Positions 1 to 10,604 of a DNA stretch of 64,000 bases are shown here, one piece after another (position 1 is the stretch's first letter; every line of letters starts with the position of its first letter). The notes under the pieces were generated by a model. That model did not search any database. It was given only the letters and a program-made list of their open reading frames with translations, and had not been told where the DNA came from. Origin of the DNA: Capitulum mitella (Eukaryota; Arthropoda; Thecostraca; Pollicipedomorpha; Pollicipedidae). Both the position numbers and the translations under genes were made by a program. Location of the stretch: contig CP099848.1 in assembly GCA_030062745.1 (NCBI GenBank), forward strand, positions 12,251,568 to 12,315,567, given 5' to 3'.

Positions 1-815
1 TTACCGGCGGGCTCTTTCGGGAACACTCCCCCAGCCCTCTCTGCGTTTCCCTCATTCTCTCTCCCTCGCCCCTCCCTGGCCACGGCCGGCGGACGTCCAG
101 CGGAATGTCGGCAGTAGCCCTATTCACAACGCACAGTTAGGCACTTCGGTAAACAGCTGGTCGTTTTTCTTGGTCCTGCTAGATTGTCCCAGATGTGCCT
201 ATACAATGTGAAACAAATCAGAATGTAATATGAGATATTTCAAAAGCAGAATCTGGGAACGACATATTGAAAACATTGTACCCGAGGAATCTTGCAAGAT
301 TTTTGCTTGCAACATCCCAACTAGCATACATTATTCCCAATTTTTCAGGCGGCGGTAATAACTCTGCGTAGATTAGAGGCGCAAATTGTAATCAGTTTGG
401 CATTCGTGGCGAACGCAAACTTTTGCTGGGATTTGCTAAAACGAATCATTCAAATAAACTAAACCCATCATAGCCTCACGCTATGATGTTTAACCCGTCC
501 CCGACTGGGGGGTGGGGGTCAGTTAACTGCCCCCCTGAGGTTTTTCTGGGATTGCGAGAGAACGAACTAACACAGAGTCACGAAACTCCGCGCACCTTTT
601 GCTTCACCAATTTTACATCTCGTGTCAAAATTTTGACCTCAGGTCACGTCAGGTGCCTCACCTAGGTCAGGTCAAACGGACCTATGTCAAAAAAGGTTTA
701 GCGCCCTCTAACTTTTTCGCAAAACAAGATATCTCAATAATACTTTCAGGAATTAGTGAACGTGATAGATGCAACAAATCTGCTATCTCAGATTTTTCGG
801 AATTTTCTGAGTCAC

Positions 816-828
816 TGACCTAAGGTCA
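816..828. promoter_or_regulatory. Everted AGGTCA repeat (ER1-type) in an AGGTCA-rich patch
   Basis: TGACCT A AGGTCA is a perfect everted repeat of the nuclear-receptor half-site with one spacer base. Nearby, 630-680 has TCAGGTCACGTCAGGTG and CTAGGTCAGGTCAAA, and 963-975 has GAGGTCAGGTCACG. Binding is inference. Confidence 0.4.
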
Positions 829-1937
829 AACCAATTTTTAAGACATATCGTCGTTTTTTTCGGAAACTGACGGGATATTCCATAACATTTTTACTGTGGA
901 GTCAAGCAGACATCTAGTTACCGTCATTGGGCATAGTATCAATGACTTCCAGCCATTGACATGAGGTCAGGTCACGAATAATTGTAGTCAGCCAAAATGC
1001 ACCACCGTCAAAATCAGCGATGAACTACTCAGAATGGGTAGAAATTGGCAGAACTGGCTTGCACAGACGTAAGTAATATCAGAAACCTCAAAAAGTTTGA
1101 AAAAGTAGCATATTTTGGAAACAAACAGCCTCTCGTGAATAAAGCTCCGCCAATTGTGTAGACTGGTAACTAACGAATTTTTCCAAAATTTAAGCATGAA
1201 AAACCATCACAAGAATCACCAAAATCAATAGAATTTACATAGATAGGCTTTTTTGCGAAAATAAAGTAACGCTAAAATTAGTTCCCGTCAGTTTGGTACC
1301 GCATACGGCAGCAGCGCACACCGACAGCTGGCGGGAGAATTGCCGTGTCTTTAACTGAACGTTTCGGCGTATATATTCAACAAATCTGGGGAAATTAGAC
1401 GTGTATCGGCATCCGCGGACCTTTACTTGTGCGCTGGTGCCTTTACCTAGGCGTTACTGGTCAGAGACCTTGAGATTCAGACCATTTCTCGGTCTCATGC
1501 AATCGGCTATGAGAAAACATATATAGGGCGTAAATTGCTTACATATTATCTAAAACTGAAAAATGAGACCAGTTTCGAGCTCTACTCATCACAAGCTTTC
1601 CAACCGTATGCTTATTTTTATCGTGCGACCAACCGTTCGTGAGTTAGAGGGGAGCAGCCAACTGCCCCCGCCCCGTCGCCGATCTTCGAAACGGACCGAC
1701 GGTCGTGCGCGGGTTAATATCTGTTTTGTGCCCCTAATTGCGACCACCGCAGCATCTTTTGGGATCGACTTGTCATGCAAGAGAAGTTTCAGCCTGGCAT
1801 CAGCTGTTCCTTATGTCTCCTGACTGAACCTATTCTCGCGTTTTTGCGGCGTTTTTAGTACAGCGTATTTACATCCCCTTTCGGAGAGCACGGACGACCA
1901 ACCGACGCCTGACGAGACACACGACTTGACGCAAGAC

Positions 1938-2170
1938 TCGGGATACCTGAGCCCAAGAGGCTGTGTGTCCCAACTCACAAACAAACAAACAAACTCTTCC
2001 GGAGATGTCTCTTGTCAGTCCAGTGGATAGAGACTTGTACTCATAATCGCAAGGTTGCGGGTTCGAATTTCGACGCCGCCATCTCTCAACCGGTGACATG
2101 TGCGGTGTGAACTGGGCACCGGGCGCATGAGCCCAAGTGGCTGTGCGTCCTAACCCAAAACCAACCAGCC
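1938..2170 (+). mobile_element. tRNA-derived SINE, with a partial copy in tandem
   Basis: Bases about 2005-2080 look like a tRNA head. There is an A-box-like AGTCCAGTGGAT, a CTCATAA anticodon-loop-like stretch (anticodon CAT, so Met-like), and a B box GGGTTCGAATT at 2059-2069. A body follows containing TGAGCCCAAGTGGCTGTGCG. The same body motif occurs just upstream at about 1948-1970, followed by a (CAAA)n tail at 1978-1994. The arrangement therefore looks like one truncated and one fuller copy head to tail. The tRNA fold is imperfect, so it is not called as a functional tRNA. Confidence 0.6.
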
Positions 2171-2586
2171 AACCTCTTTCGAAGAGTAGTCCGAGAAGCA
2201 GGAGGTAGGTAATTATGATCTGAGTTATCTATAAGCCAGGTAATTACGATAATCTTCACAAAGTGTACCAGCATGTCCATGCGCCAAGGTTCCCAGAAAG
2301 ACTATGCTGGGAGGTTTACCATCGTTTCATTCGTAATCGATAAGAATGTTTTAGTTGCCTAGGCGACCAGTTAGTAGTTGGGCTGATCTGGCAACCTACG
2401 GAGAGGATGGCCAGGGGAATTACGCACAGGCGGAAGTAGACAAAGTTTGCTCGGAGAGTGGACGTAAAGGAAATTTTGGATACTAATCGTGCTGGAAGAC
2501 CTACATTTATTCATTATCCAACGATTTAACATGCGCAACTGCCAAAATCAAGTACCTTATCGACTTCCTCCATTTTTCTGTATCAG

Positions 2587-2760
2587 GGCTTCAGCCACGG
2601 TTTTTTTTGGGGGGGGGGTCGGAGCTCAGTGTGACCTGATGCCATACGAAAACCGCCTGCTGGGAAGACGATGTGCAATGGTCTACACAAAAATGCGAGC
2701 CTAAGACGGGGTGCGGGCGGCATCCCCCCCCCCCCCACTTTGGCTGCGTCGGTGCTCCGT
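2587..2760 (+). repeat. Dispersed repeat family B, copy 1
   Basis: It is alignable with 41409-41585. Shared stretches are GGAGCTCAG, GAAGACGATGTGCAATGGT (GAAGATGATGTGTAATGGT in the other copy), ACACAAAAATG, a G/C homopolymer block, and TTGGCTGCGTCGGTG (TTGGTTGCATCTGTG). Long G and C runs (2602-2619 and 2727-2739) interrupt it. It may be a DNA-transposon fragment. Confidence 0.6.
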
Positions 2761-3065
2761 TCGGCATTCCCGGTATCGCGTCTGTTAGTTACCTAAGTGA
2801 CCAAATGCGAGTTGTGCGTAGTAAACAGGGTTACTGAGGCCAACCACACACCGCGGGTCGCGGTTAGGTCACGGGTCTTCGGCGTTCATCCGGGCACCAA
2901 GCACGTCTGCCGCATTTGTCGGCCACGTGATAATACCCTTACGCAATACCACGACGACAAGCATTTGTAGTTTTCACGTGTTACTCCACAACGTATTGTT
3001 TAGGCCTTTCACGCGCGTCAGTTCCTGTCGATAACACCTCGCAGAAGCGGCAAATTCCGCCCCAG

Positions 3066-3100
3066 AGTGCGGCGGCGGCGGCGGCGGCGGCGGCGGCCGA
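3066..3100. repeat. (CGG)n trinucleotide repeat
   Basis: Nine perfect CGG units at 3071-3097 and imperfect (CCG) nearby at 3140-3160. It lies in CpG-dense DNA about 180 bp upstream of a TATA-like motif at 3274. Confidence 0.85.
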
Positions 3101-3273
3101 CGCGTCCTCTCCGGCTGACGGTGCCCACGTCCCCGTCGGTCGCCGCCGCCGCCGTCCGCGGCGTCGACTCCACGGCCTCCGACCCTCTCCACGAGAAGAC
3201 AGGCCCTTCATATTCAGACATTCAGGCCCAGTTCTGCCCACAGAACCGGGAGCCATTCCCGTGCAAACGACGG

Positions 3274-3299
3274 TATAAAGGTCATCCCATCCCTCAGTG
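3274..3299 (+). promoter_or_regulatory. TATAAAG and TCAGT pair (weak core-promoter candidate)
   Basis: TATAAAG at 3274 and an arthropod-type initiator TCAGT at 3294-3298, only about 22 bp apart (usual about 30). A 96-codon frame starts at 3302 but encodes nothing recognisable. Confidence 0.2.
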
Positions 3300-6200
3300 C
3301 TATGTGCCCTGCGGCCCGACGACTTCCTCCTTCAGCTCAGACAGTTCAGACAACGCTCATAAGACGCGTTGTAGAGACGTATCGAACGATTCTCGGACCG
3401 CTGCGACACAGTTTACGACGGATTCGCCTCAGTACGCGGCGGATTACAGGCAGCAACTGGACGCGGCCGCCAGGCTCTCAACGCCAACTAGACACGCCTG
3501 AAACTGAGACCAGACAAATCGAGCCGTGGCCTGGCCTCTGGTGGGGGCAGAGTACGGAGCTGTTGCCAACTGGCAGGCTGCACGACGGCTGACGGTCGTA
3601 GTTTAACGGATTATCATTACGTGGAAAATGGCGCCTTATCCCATTTCCTAGGAGATACATAACACCGTTTGGCAATATCGTTGCCTCCATCATTTGTAAA
3701 AGCCACGGCGTGTTAAAAACCAAAGTGTGAGCGTCAGTTTTTAGAACCCTGCTAAATATTACGGGTTTCGGACTTAATGAATGAAATGAATGAAAGTTGT
3801 CCAGTTACGCTAAACGTAAGTAAATCTTCACTTCCAATTTGTTGTGGCGGTCGTAATACAGGGGCGTCCAGTGGCGGATGTTTCGGACTTAAGTCTCACT
3901 GCGGGCATTTTAACCGCGCAACGTGGCAGCCAGTACTAGGCGACGACGCCTGGCGAACACCGTGAAATACCGTCAACACCGCAGCAGCAGCGGCTACATG
4001 CCACTGAAATGGAATCGGCCCGTGACCTCTATACGTCACCGCGATGGGATCGACCGGTGGCCTCATCTGTCTCCGCCCCGGGGCTGGTCGAATCCGAATC
4101 CGACCTGCCACTGGCAGGGCAGATCCCGGGCAGAGCGCACCCGGCCTCAGGCAGAGCCCGGGCGGCTGCCCGGCCACGGAGTGGACGTAACAGGGACAAG
4201 ATTGCGGCCAAATGACGCCGCGGCCGCCGGAGACCGGCCCAGACTGGCCAGGAGAGATGAGTGTCACGTGGCCGCAGGCCACCCGGATGCTGGTGATTGG
4301 CGGGCAGACAAACCAATCAGACTCACGACTGCATAGCCGGGCAAGCGCGGCTATCTGCGCGCACACGCCCTGCACGAATAAGCGATGACTACGTTCAAAC
4401 ATTGAAAATCGCGCCCGATCGCGAAAACACGCCACCTGCGTCGAGGGGACTTCAGCCGGCCAGGCCGTTCGTGATCAGGCCGGGCCACCCCGTCCCGCCG
4501 CGCGCCGCTGGCCGGCCGGCCGCGAGAGCCCACACGTGGAGCCCGGTCCCGCCCTCCGTCACCTGAGGAGCCCCGCCGGCGGCAGTTCCGCGTGGGAGCG
4601 CCGCGCCGCCGCCGGCCGGCCCGTATTGACCACTGACCCGTGCCGAGGCCGGTCGCAAACCGCGCCCGGCACCCGTCGGCGGGCGGCAGGCGGCGGCGCC
4701 GACCGCCCGCAAACAGGTCTCCAGCCCGAGCAAACACCGGATTATGGACCAGAAGCAATCGGCTCACGTAGCGGCCGGGCTATCGCGTCGTCCGCCGGCT
4801 GACTGAGAAGGAGCGCCGCCGGGCGGCGGCCGCCACTCCGCCGAGTGGCTGCTCCGGCGCGGCGCGGGGGCCGAGCACGCGCCTGCCCGCCTCACGGAAG
4901 CGTTCAGGATGTTCGCCGCGGCGCCGAGCGCCTGCCTCAGCTGAGTGCAGTTCCCTGTTTGCCGCGGCGTCAAACGAGGACTGGAGGTGGCGAGGTGGCA
5001 TTCCACCGCCGCACAGCAGCTGGCAGGAGACAAGCGTGCCAACGCGGGCAAGAGCACGGCCGGCAGGTGGGTCGTGCTCTGGAGGGGTGGAAGGGAGACC
5101 AGAAAAAGGTAGAGAGGGAGAAGCGCAGTGCAGGTGGAGTTCAGGTACGAAAGCCTCGGCTTGGCGGTCGCCTGCAGTCTCCGGGAAAGGTGACGGGACG
5201 GCCACAGATCCCAATCAGACCCTCCGGACCACACGGCCGCCCGTCAGGTCGGTGGGCGGGGTGGCGAAATGAACGCCTCACGCCGGAAAACAGCACGGCA
5301 GAGGAGGCGACAATCGACCCGACAACGAGGCGCGGCCGCGAGTTACGGCCTGCCGGGAATTATTCATCAGCGTCGCTCCCCGGCTGCCAGTGCCGGTGCG
5401 GGACCGGCCGTCAGCGGCCTCCAACGGCACCGAGAGGGCCGGGTCGCGGACGCAAACCAGGGCCGACGTACTGACGACCGCGCGGCGCCTGTTCCGGACC
5501 GGGCAAACACGAGACTCGAACACCGGCCGGTGCGACCCGGCGGCGACAGGGTCGATCCACCTCCGAAAACAGGATTCGTACAGGCTTCCCTGTGTGTGTC
5601 ATTCAAACCCACATGGACTGACGCACTCGGTGGCATGATCCTTTGAAGGCACTCGAAGCAATAAACGTTTTCCTTATGCTGACCGGATACGACAAGCTTC
5701 GCAAAATGTCTCATGCAGACGTTTCCATCTCGCAAACATTTTCATTTCTTTATTGATTTAGTGCAAATTTGGTCCGGACGCAATGCAGAGGATAATGCTG
5801 GGATCTAGGTCTTTGCTAGGAGGAACTCAATGCGCGCCCTCGCATCTTTACATTCACGTGTTTGCCAAATATTGCGCAATTTTCCCCAACCAAAATAATC
5901 ACGTCCCACGCCAAACTTCTCGTTCCCGTGGCACTACCGTAGAGTGCTCGGCTCATACCTGGCACATACAGGCACTATCCGTTCGATACCCGCAAGTATG
6001 CAGCGTTATGTGATACGAAACGATCGTCCAGACCATGGGCAGGCCCTGCTATGGCATTTATGGCCCGTGGCAGATTCCTCAGCACCATTTGGCCCCGTTC
6101 CTGCACATTTTTTTTATATTTGGGTCCTCTTGGTTGGTGGGGTCAGGATCTGCCTATGCAGTTCTGCTTTCTATGGACCCTGATCCTAACGCCTTGTAAT

Positions 6201-7324
6201 GAAATGTCTCGGCCATTTTTTTTCTTTTGTCGTAAAACCCCCTTTAAGCTGGGAATGGTTACAACATGGATTGTGGCTGAACGGAAAAACGGACGCCTTT
6301 ATTTGAGTATTCTACGAAATTCATTTAAATTCCCTCACTGCGCTTTGATATCACACCCGAACGACTAAGCCTAGCGCGATAACTCTGCTAACGACGACAA
6401 CATTATCCTAAAAAGAGGCCCGTTCAGGCTTCCCTGCTAAAAAGCACCAACTTCTCGCGGAGATCTACCCGCTATCCTACAGCACAAACAATCTCTCCCA
6501 CAAGGGAGCTTTTAAAGCGTCAACACCGTATCAGATCTCAAGCGCCCGCCCCGTAAGGAAAACGCCGAGACACAGTGCCCTGCTCCGGGCAGTCTCCGTG
6601 ATTACGGCGGCGATATTTCTGCAGGGCGGGCGCCGTTTTTTGGTCGGCGCGGAAGACGGCGCTGATTTAGAGCGGGCCGTAGCGCGCGCGGGCGGAACCG
6701 TTCCCGAGGCCCGGTCGCCGGCGGAGGGTCATTTGGGTCGGAGCAGCGTTTTACGACGAGCGCTGCGTCGACGGACGGGTCGTCGGCAGGCGACGGCGGC
6801 GCCGGGAAAAACCGTCACCGGCCCGGCCGGAAGCGGAGAGGACACCGGCTATCGACGCAATACGTCGTCGGCACGCGAGAGGGTCCGCTTGGCCGCCGGC
6901 CTCGGTGCTGCAGCCGAACTGCGTCACGGGCGTCCGTACGCACTGGCAGCGGGCGGAGAGCTGGGACGGCCAACGGTCAACTGGAAGCTGGATGTTATGT
7001 CCGACGTCATCAGTGCAGCCCAGTGTCGTATGCTGTGATGTAAGCATGACCGCTAGCTTTCACGGGGCAGTGTATGAGTGAATCAGGTCCGCTCCGAACC
7101 ACGCGGAACGTAACAGACAGAACAAAGCCAACGGACAGTCGGAAAAGTCAAGGTGCCGTTCAAAGAGCGCTTCATATTTTTTCATTCGGAAACGGCTAAA
7201 ACAGCTTCAGTATGGACCGTTATGCCGCCAAATGTCATAAATCAGATACAGAAAAGCTTTTTTGCAACTGGGGAAATTTAGTAATCAAAAGAGCCGTAAT
7301 ACTGCGACTGCTGCAGGTTTTTGG

Positions 7325-7328
<4 letters not shown>

Positions 7329-7366
<38 letters not shown>

Positions 7367-7395
7367 CGTATATGCGTATATATATATATATATAC

Positions 7396-7428
<33 letters not shown>

Positions 7429-7465
7429 TGCATGTATGTATGTATGTATGTATGTATATGAATAT
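7329..7465. repeat. Compound microsatellite (TA)n(TG)n(TA)n(TATG)n
   Basis: (TA) of about 14 units is followed by a short (TG) run, more TA, then about 14 TATG/TGTA units. Hypervariable type. It is spuriously open on both strands. Confidence 0.95.
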
Positions 7466-7996
7466 CAATTTAAAGAAACTAAGGTTTGCAACAGCTGAAA
7501 AACTTTAACAAACGAAAAAATGCTTTCCCGCTGTTACTATGCCGCCAATCGCCTGAAAAAAACAGTCACAAAGAGATGAAACCCCGTAAATTACTACAAC
7601 CTTCCTCCATTTAGCCATAAATGATAGGAGCTTTGGTTCCATGTGGCACGAAAGCCGGATGTTATGTGATATGACATGCACTGTCTGCGAGGCAGACGTG
7701 CTGGGATCCCCATGGAATGCGGGTAATCCTCGTTTTGTGTCGGATTTTAAGATGACCAAGGCCAGTGTTGCATCACCTGGGTACTGCTTTGGGAGGGTAA
7801 CGACCTTTCCGAGATGGTGCAATGACCTGCCCAAGTCAACGAGGGGTTGAATGCAACACGGGGGTAACCTGCATTCTATCGACATCCAGGCACATGTCTG
7901 CTGCGAGTGGCAGTTCGTGGCATGTCTGCTCTGCTAACGAACCCAGGTCAAACGTGTGACGGTTCCGCTTATCGCAAAAATCGTCACGTTAGATAG

Positions 7997-8065
7997 ACTG
8001 GTTTTTAGATTAGATTTTTTTTATTACCATTTTATTAAATTTTTTTATTACCATTTTATTAGATT
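7997..8065. repeat. Short tandem duplication of TTTTTTTATTACCATTTTATTA
   Basis: The T-rich 27-bp stretch TTTTTTATTACCATTTTATT occurs twice in succession. Possibly a retroelement tail on either strand. Confidence 0.7.
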
Positions 8066-9816
8066 ACCACAAAGGAGGTCCATCTGATTACAGATCCTCG
8101 GGCCGCACCCCGATCTAAAGGTCTTCTACAAGCATGTCACCAGACGGCGACGCCTGTCTGTCTGCATATGCGAGGACCGTCGCAGAATCCGCCCACGGAC
8201 CGACAGTTCCTGGGGGTATTCCGCCACCTTCCACCTGCGGGGCGGGAGGGGGAAAGGGGTCAGACGCCCTCACTCAATAACTCCGGAAGCAATGGGCCGA
8301 ATCGACTGATTCCAACAGCAAGCGATGATGCGATCACGGATGTGACACATTTGTCCCAACGTTATATCTTTGGTCTCAGGTCACCTCAAAGATAAATAAA
8401 AGACTGATTTTGGGACTCGTTTTTGCGTACCAATCGAAGCTTACCTTGCCGACATCCCAAGACCAAAAAACCAGAAATGTATGTAAGTAATGTCCATACA
8501 CGACAATCTGAACATAATGGTGACGGATCAACCTAGGTCATGCGGTACAGAGTTCAGATACACCATATTTTTAAATATGCCTAATATGGCGCATAAATTT
8601 CCACATAGGCCATAAAACACCACAACATGACTCCCAAAACTCGTGTTTGCACTGACTTAAATCGACAGCAGATACAGAAATTGTAAAAAAATAAATTTGG
8701 CCTAAGATGACCTTGCATGAGGTCATGGGCGGCCTAGGTTGACCAATCATGATAATGAAACACGTCGTACACATCATGGATTATATCGCACAACAGCTAC
8801 GTTGATAAAGATCGCACAAACTCGCGACGTCTTCTCGACATGACCTTGGATGATCTCGAGAGAAAAAAAATCCCAAAAATGCGTAGTAATTACGTACCGA
8901 CGGGTACTAAAAAGTGGGGTATGATTTCCCTCCTTCCCCTCCCCTGAAGCAAGCTGCGACTTAACCCACGACTTGGTTTCGCTTAACTTGACACGTATTA
9001 AGGTTTTAAGTTACCTGTAATATCCCAGTTGTACGCAAAAAGACTGCATTCCCAAACTGACCAAACATTGATCTTTGACGTGACTTGTGACCTGTGACAC
9101 AATCTTGAATTCTAAAAACGTGACAAGCCCGGATCGTATCAATGGCGGTAACCGAATACCGTTTAAATCAGCCAAATCGGTAAACTGGTTGCCGAGTTAT
9201 TGACTAGGGACGTCTGAACTCTCCCCCCGGCAAGTGAAAGGCGCCAGCGTATCCCAGCAAATGCCAGATGAAGGGCGAGAATGAGACTCGGCGGAGAATG
9301 CGCCTCCAGTCAGAGGTCTGTTCAGACCTCTTCAACTTTTCAACGAACTGCACTGAAATCTGGCATTTTCGCCCACTCAGTTTCCGGGCAGGATTTCACT
9401 CGCTGTACCGACCATACGTACAAGACCGCGGTTGATAAGCAAGCATACACAATTTCCTAACAGACCGGAAAACGTCCTCAATCCTATCTAAATCGTCCAT
9501 GGACCCTGCCTCCCTGTTCTCGGCCCTGCCTGCCTGGCTTCCCGTCCCTGGCCAACACGCGACAGGCAGCGGACAACAAAGACAGACAGCGGAACGGTTG
9601 TCGGTCCTGTCAGTGCAGCCGTTCAGCGGGTCGGAGCGAACGGCAGGCGGGTACGACCGCAGCTAACGGGCCGTAGCACGGCTAACCGGCTGTCCCGGAT
9701 GTCCGGCCAACGCCATGGCTGATGCTGGCCGACGGTAGCACGAAAACTCCGTCGTCCGCTACCCTGCCTTCCGACCGCGGCACCACAGCGCCACGCTATC
9801 ACTCCAGCCGGTTCGG

Positions 9817-10030
9817 GCAGAGGCAGGGGAGGAGGCAGAGGCAGAGTCGGCAGAGGCAGAGGCTGAGACAGAGGCAGAGGCAGAGACAGGAGAAGATGAG
9901 GAGGAGGCAGAGGCAGAAAAAGTACACAAACCTAGGCAGCGACAGACAGAGTGACGGGGACAGAGACAGAGACAGTGGCCGTGATAGGGACCGAGGCAGT
10001 GGCGGTGGCTGAGAGAGGGAGACAAAGGGT
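9817..10030. repeat. Purine-rich (GGCAGAGACAGA)-like tract
   Basis: An imperfect array of GGCAGAG and GACAGAG hexamers on the plus strand, so pyrimidine-rich on the Cdk14 sense strand. It keeps spurious open frames. It lies about 0.5 kb downstream of the P-loop exon in the gene direction. Confidence 0.75.
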
Positions 10031-10234
10031 GATCTTGGCAAACTGCGGAGACTCGTCCTCCGTTTCGATGCCGTCGACGTTTGCCAGACACGGCTCATCC
10101 ATCAGATCACCCCCCCCCCATCCTCGGCCAGACACGACTCCGGAACGCGGTGGCGGCTTCCGGGTCTACTCCCAGCGGCGCTCTGCCGACACGGAAACGG
10201 GATAACGACGGCCGAGGTCACAGGTCGGCCACAG

Positions 10235-10440
10235 ACCGTCCGCTGTGGACTGGAATGTGTGGCCTGTGGACTGCGGACTGAGGGCTGTGGCCTGCGGCCT
10301 GTGGACCGTGGACTGAAAGCCGTGGCCTGTGGACTATCGGCCATGGCATGTGACCTGTGGACTGTAGGCCGTGACCTGTGACACGTGGAATGCAAACTGT
10401 AGGCCGTGGCCTGTGACCTGTACACTGTGGGGCAGACTGA
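10235..10440. repeat. Degenerate (GGCCTGTGGACT)n repeat
   Basis: GGCC(T/G)GTGGACTG-like 11-13-bp words recur through about 200 bp, ending about 70 bp from the donor of the Cdk14 P-loop exon. Confidence 0.7.
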
Positions 10441-10512
10441 CGGACTGGCGGGCTGGCGGGGACAGACTGGCGGGCGAGTCCCGGGGACGTGGCCTGTTGC
10501 CGGTGAACTCAC

Positions 10513-10604
10513 TTGCTGTAGCCCTTAAACACAGTGGCGTAGGAGCCCTCGCCGAGCTGGTTCAGTTTCAGGTAGGCCTCCTGCCGCCCGAACGGTGAGT
10601 CCCC
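10513..10604 (-). CDS. Cdk14: Cdk14/Eip63E exon with kinase P-loop
   Basis: The acceptor is TTTGCAG|GGGGAC and the donor is TACAGCAA|GTGAGT. It is 92 nt, starting in phase 0 and ending after two codon bases. It encodes GDSPFGRQEAYLKLNQLGEG followed by SYATVFKGYSK, i.e. kinase subdomain I with the GxGxxA/SxV ATP-binding loop. This is the most C-terminal part of the kinase in the window. Confidence 0.93.

Larger units (their letters stand above)
1..10512. other. Cdk14 intron, left part (no other gene seen)
   Basis: Holds AGGTCA-rich patches (600-980, 8520-8740), a tandem SINE (1938-2170), repeat B (2587-2760), a CGG repeat, CpG-dense stretches (3.0-5.6 kb, 6.5-7.0 kb), a microsatellite at 7.3 kb and purine-rich and GGCCTGTGGACT repeats close to the exon. 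No reading frame here has homology I recognise, and no further kinase exon was found. Confidence 0.6.

Noticed and set aside
816-828. Canonical ecdysone response element
   Set aside because: The half-sites are everted (TGACCT n AGGTCA), not the inverted AGGTCA n TGACCT form.
2005-2080. Functional tRNA-Met
   Set aside because: The stems do not fold properly and the body matches a repeat; SINE head preferred.
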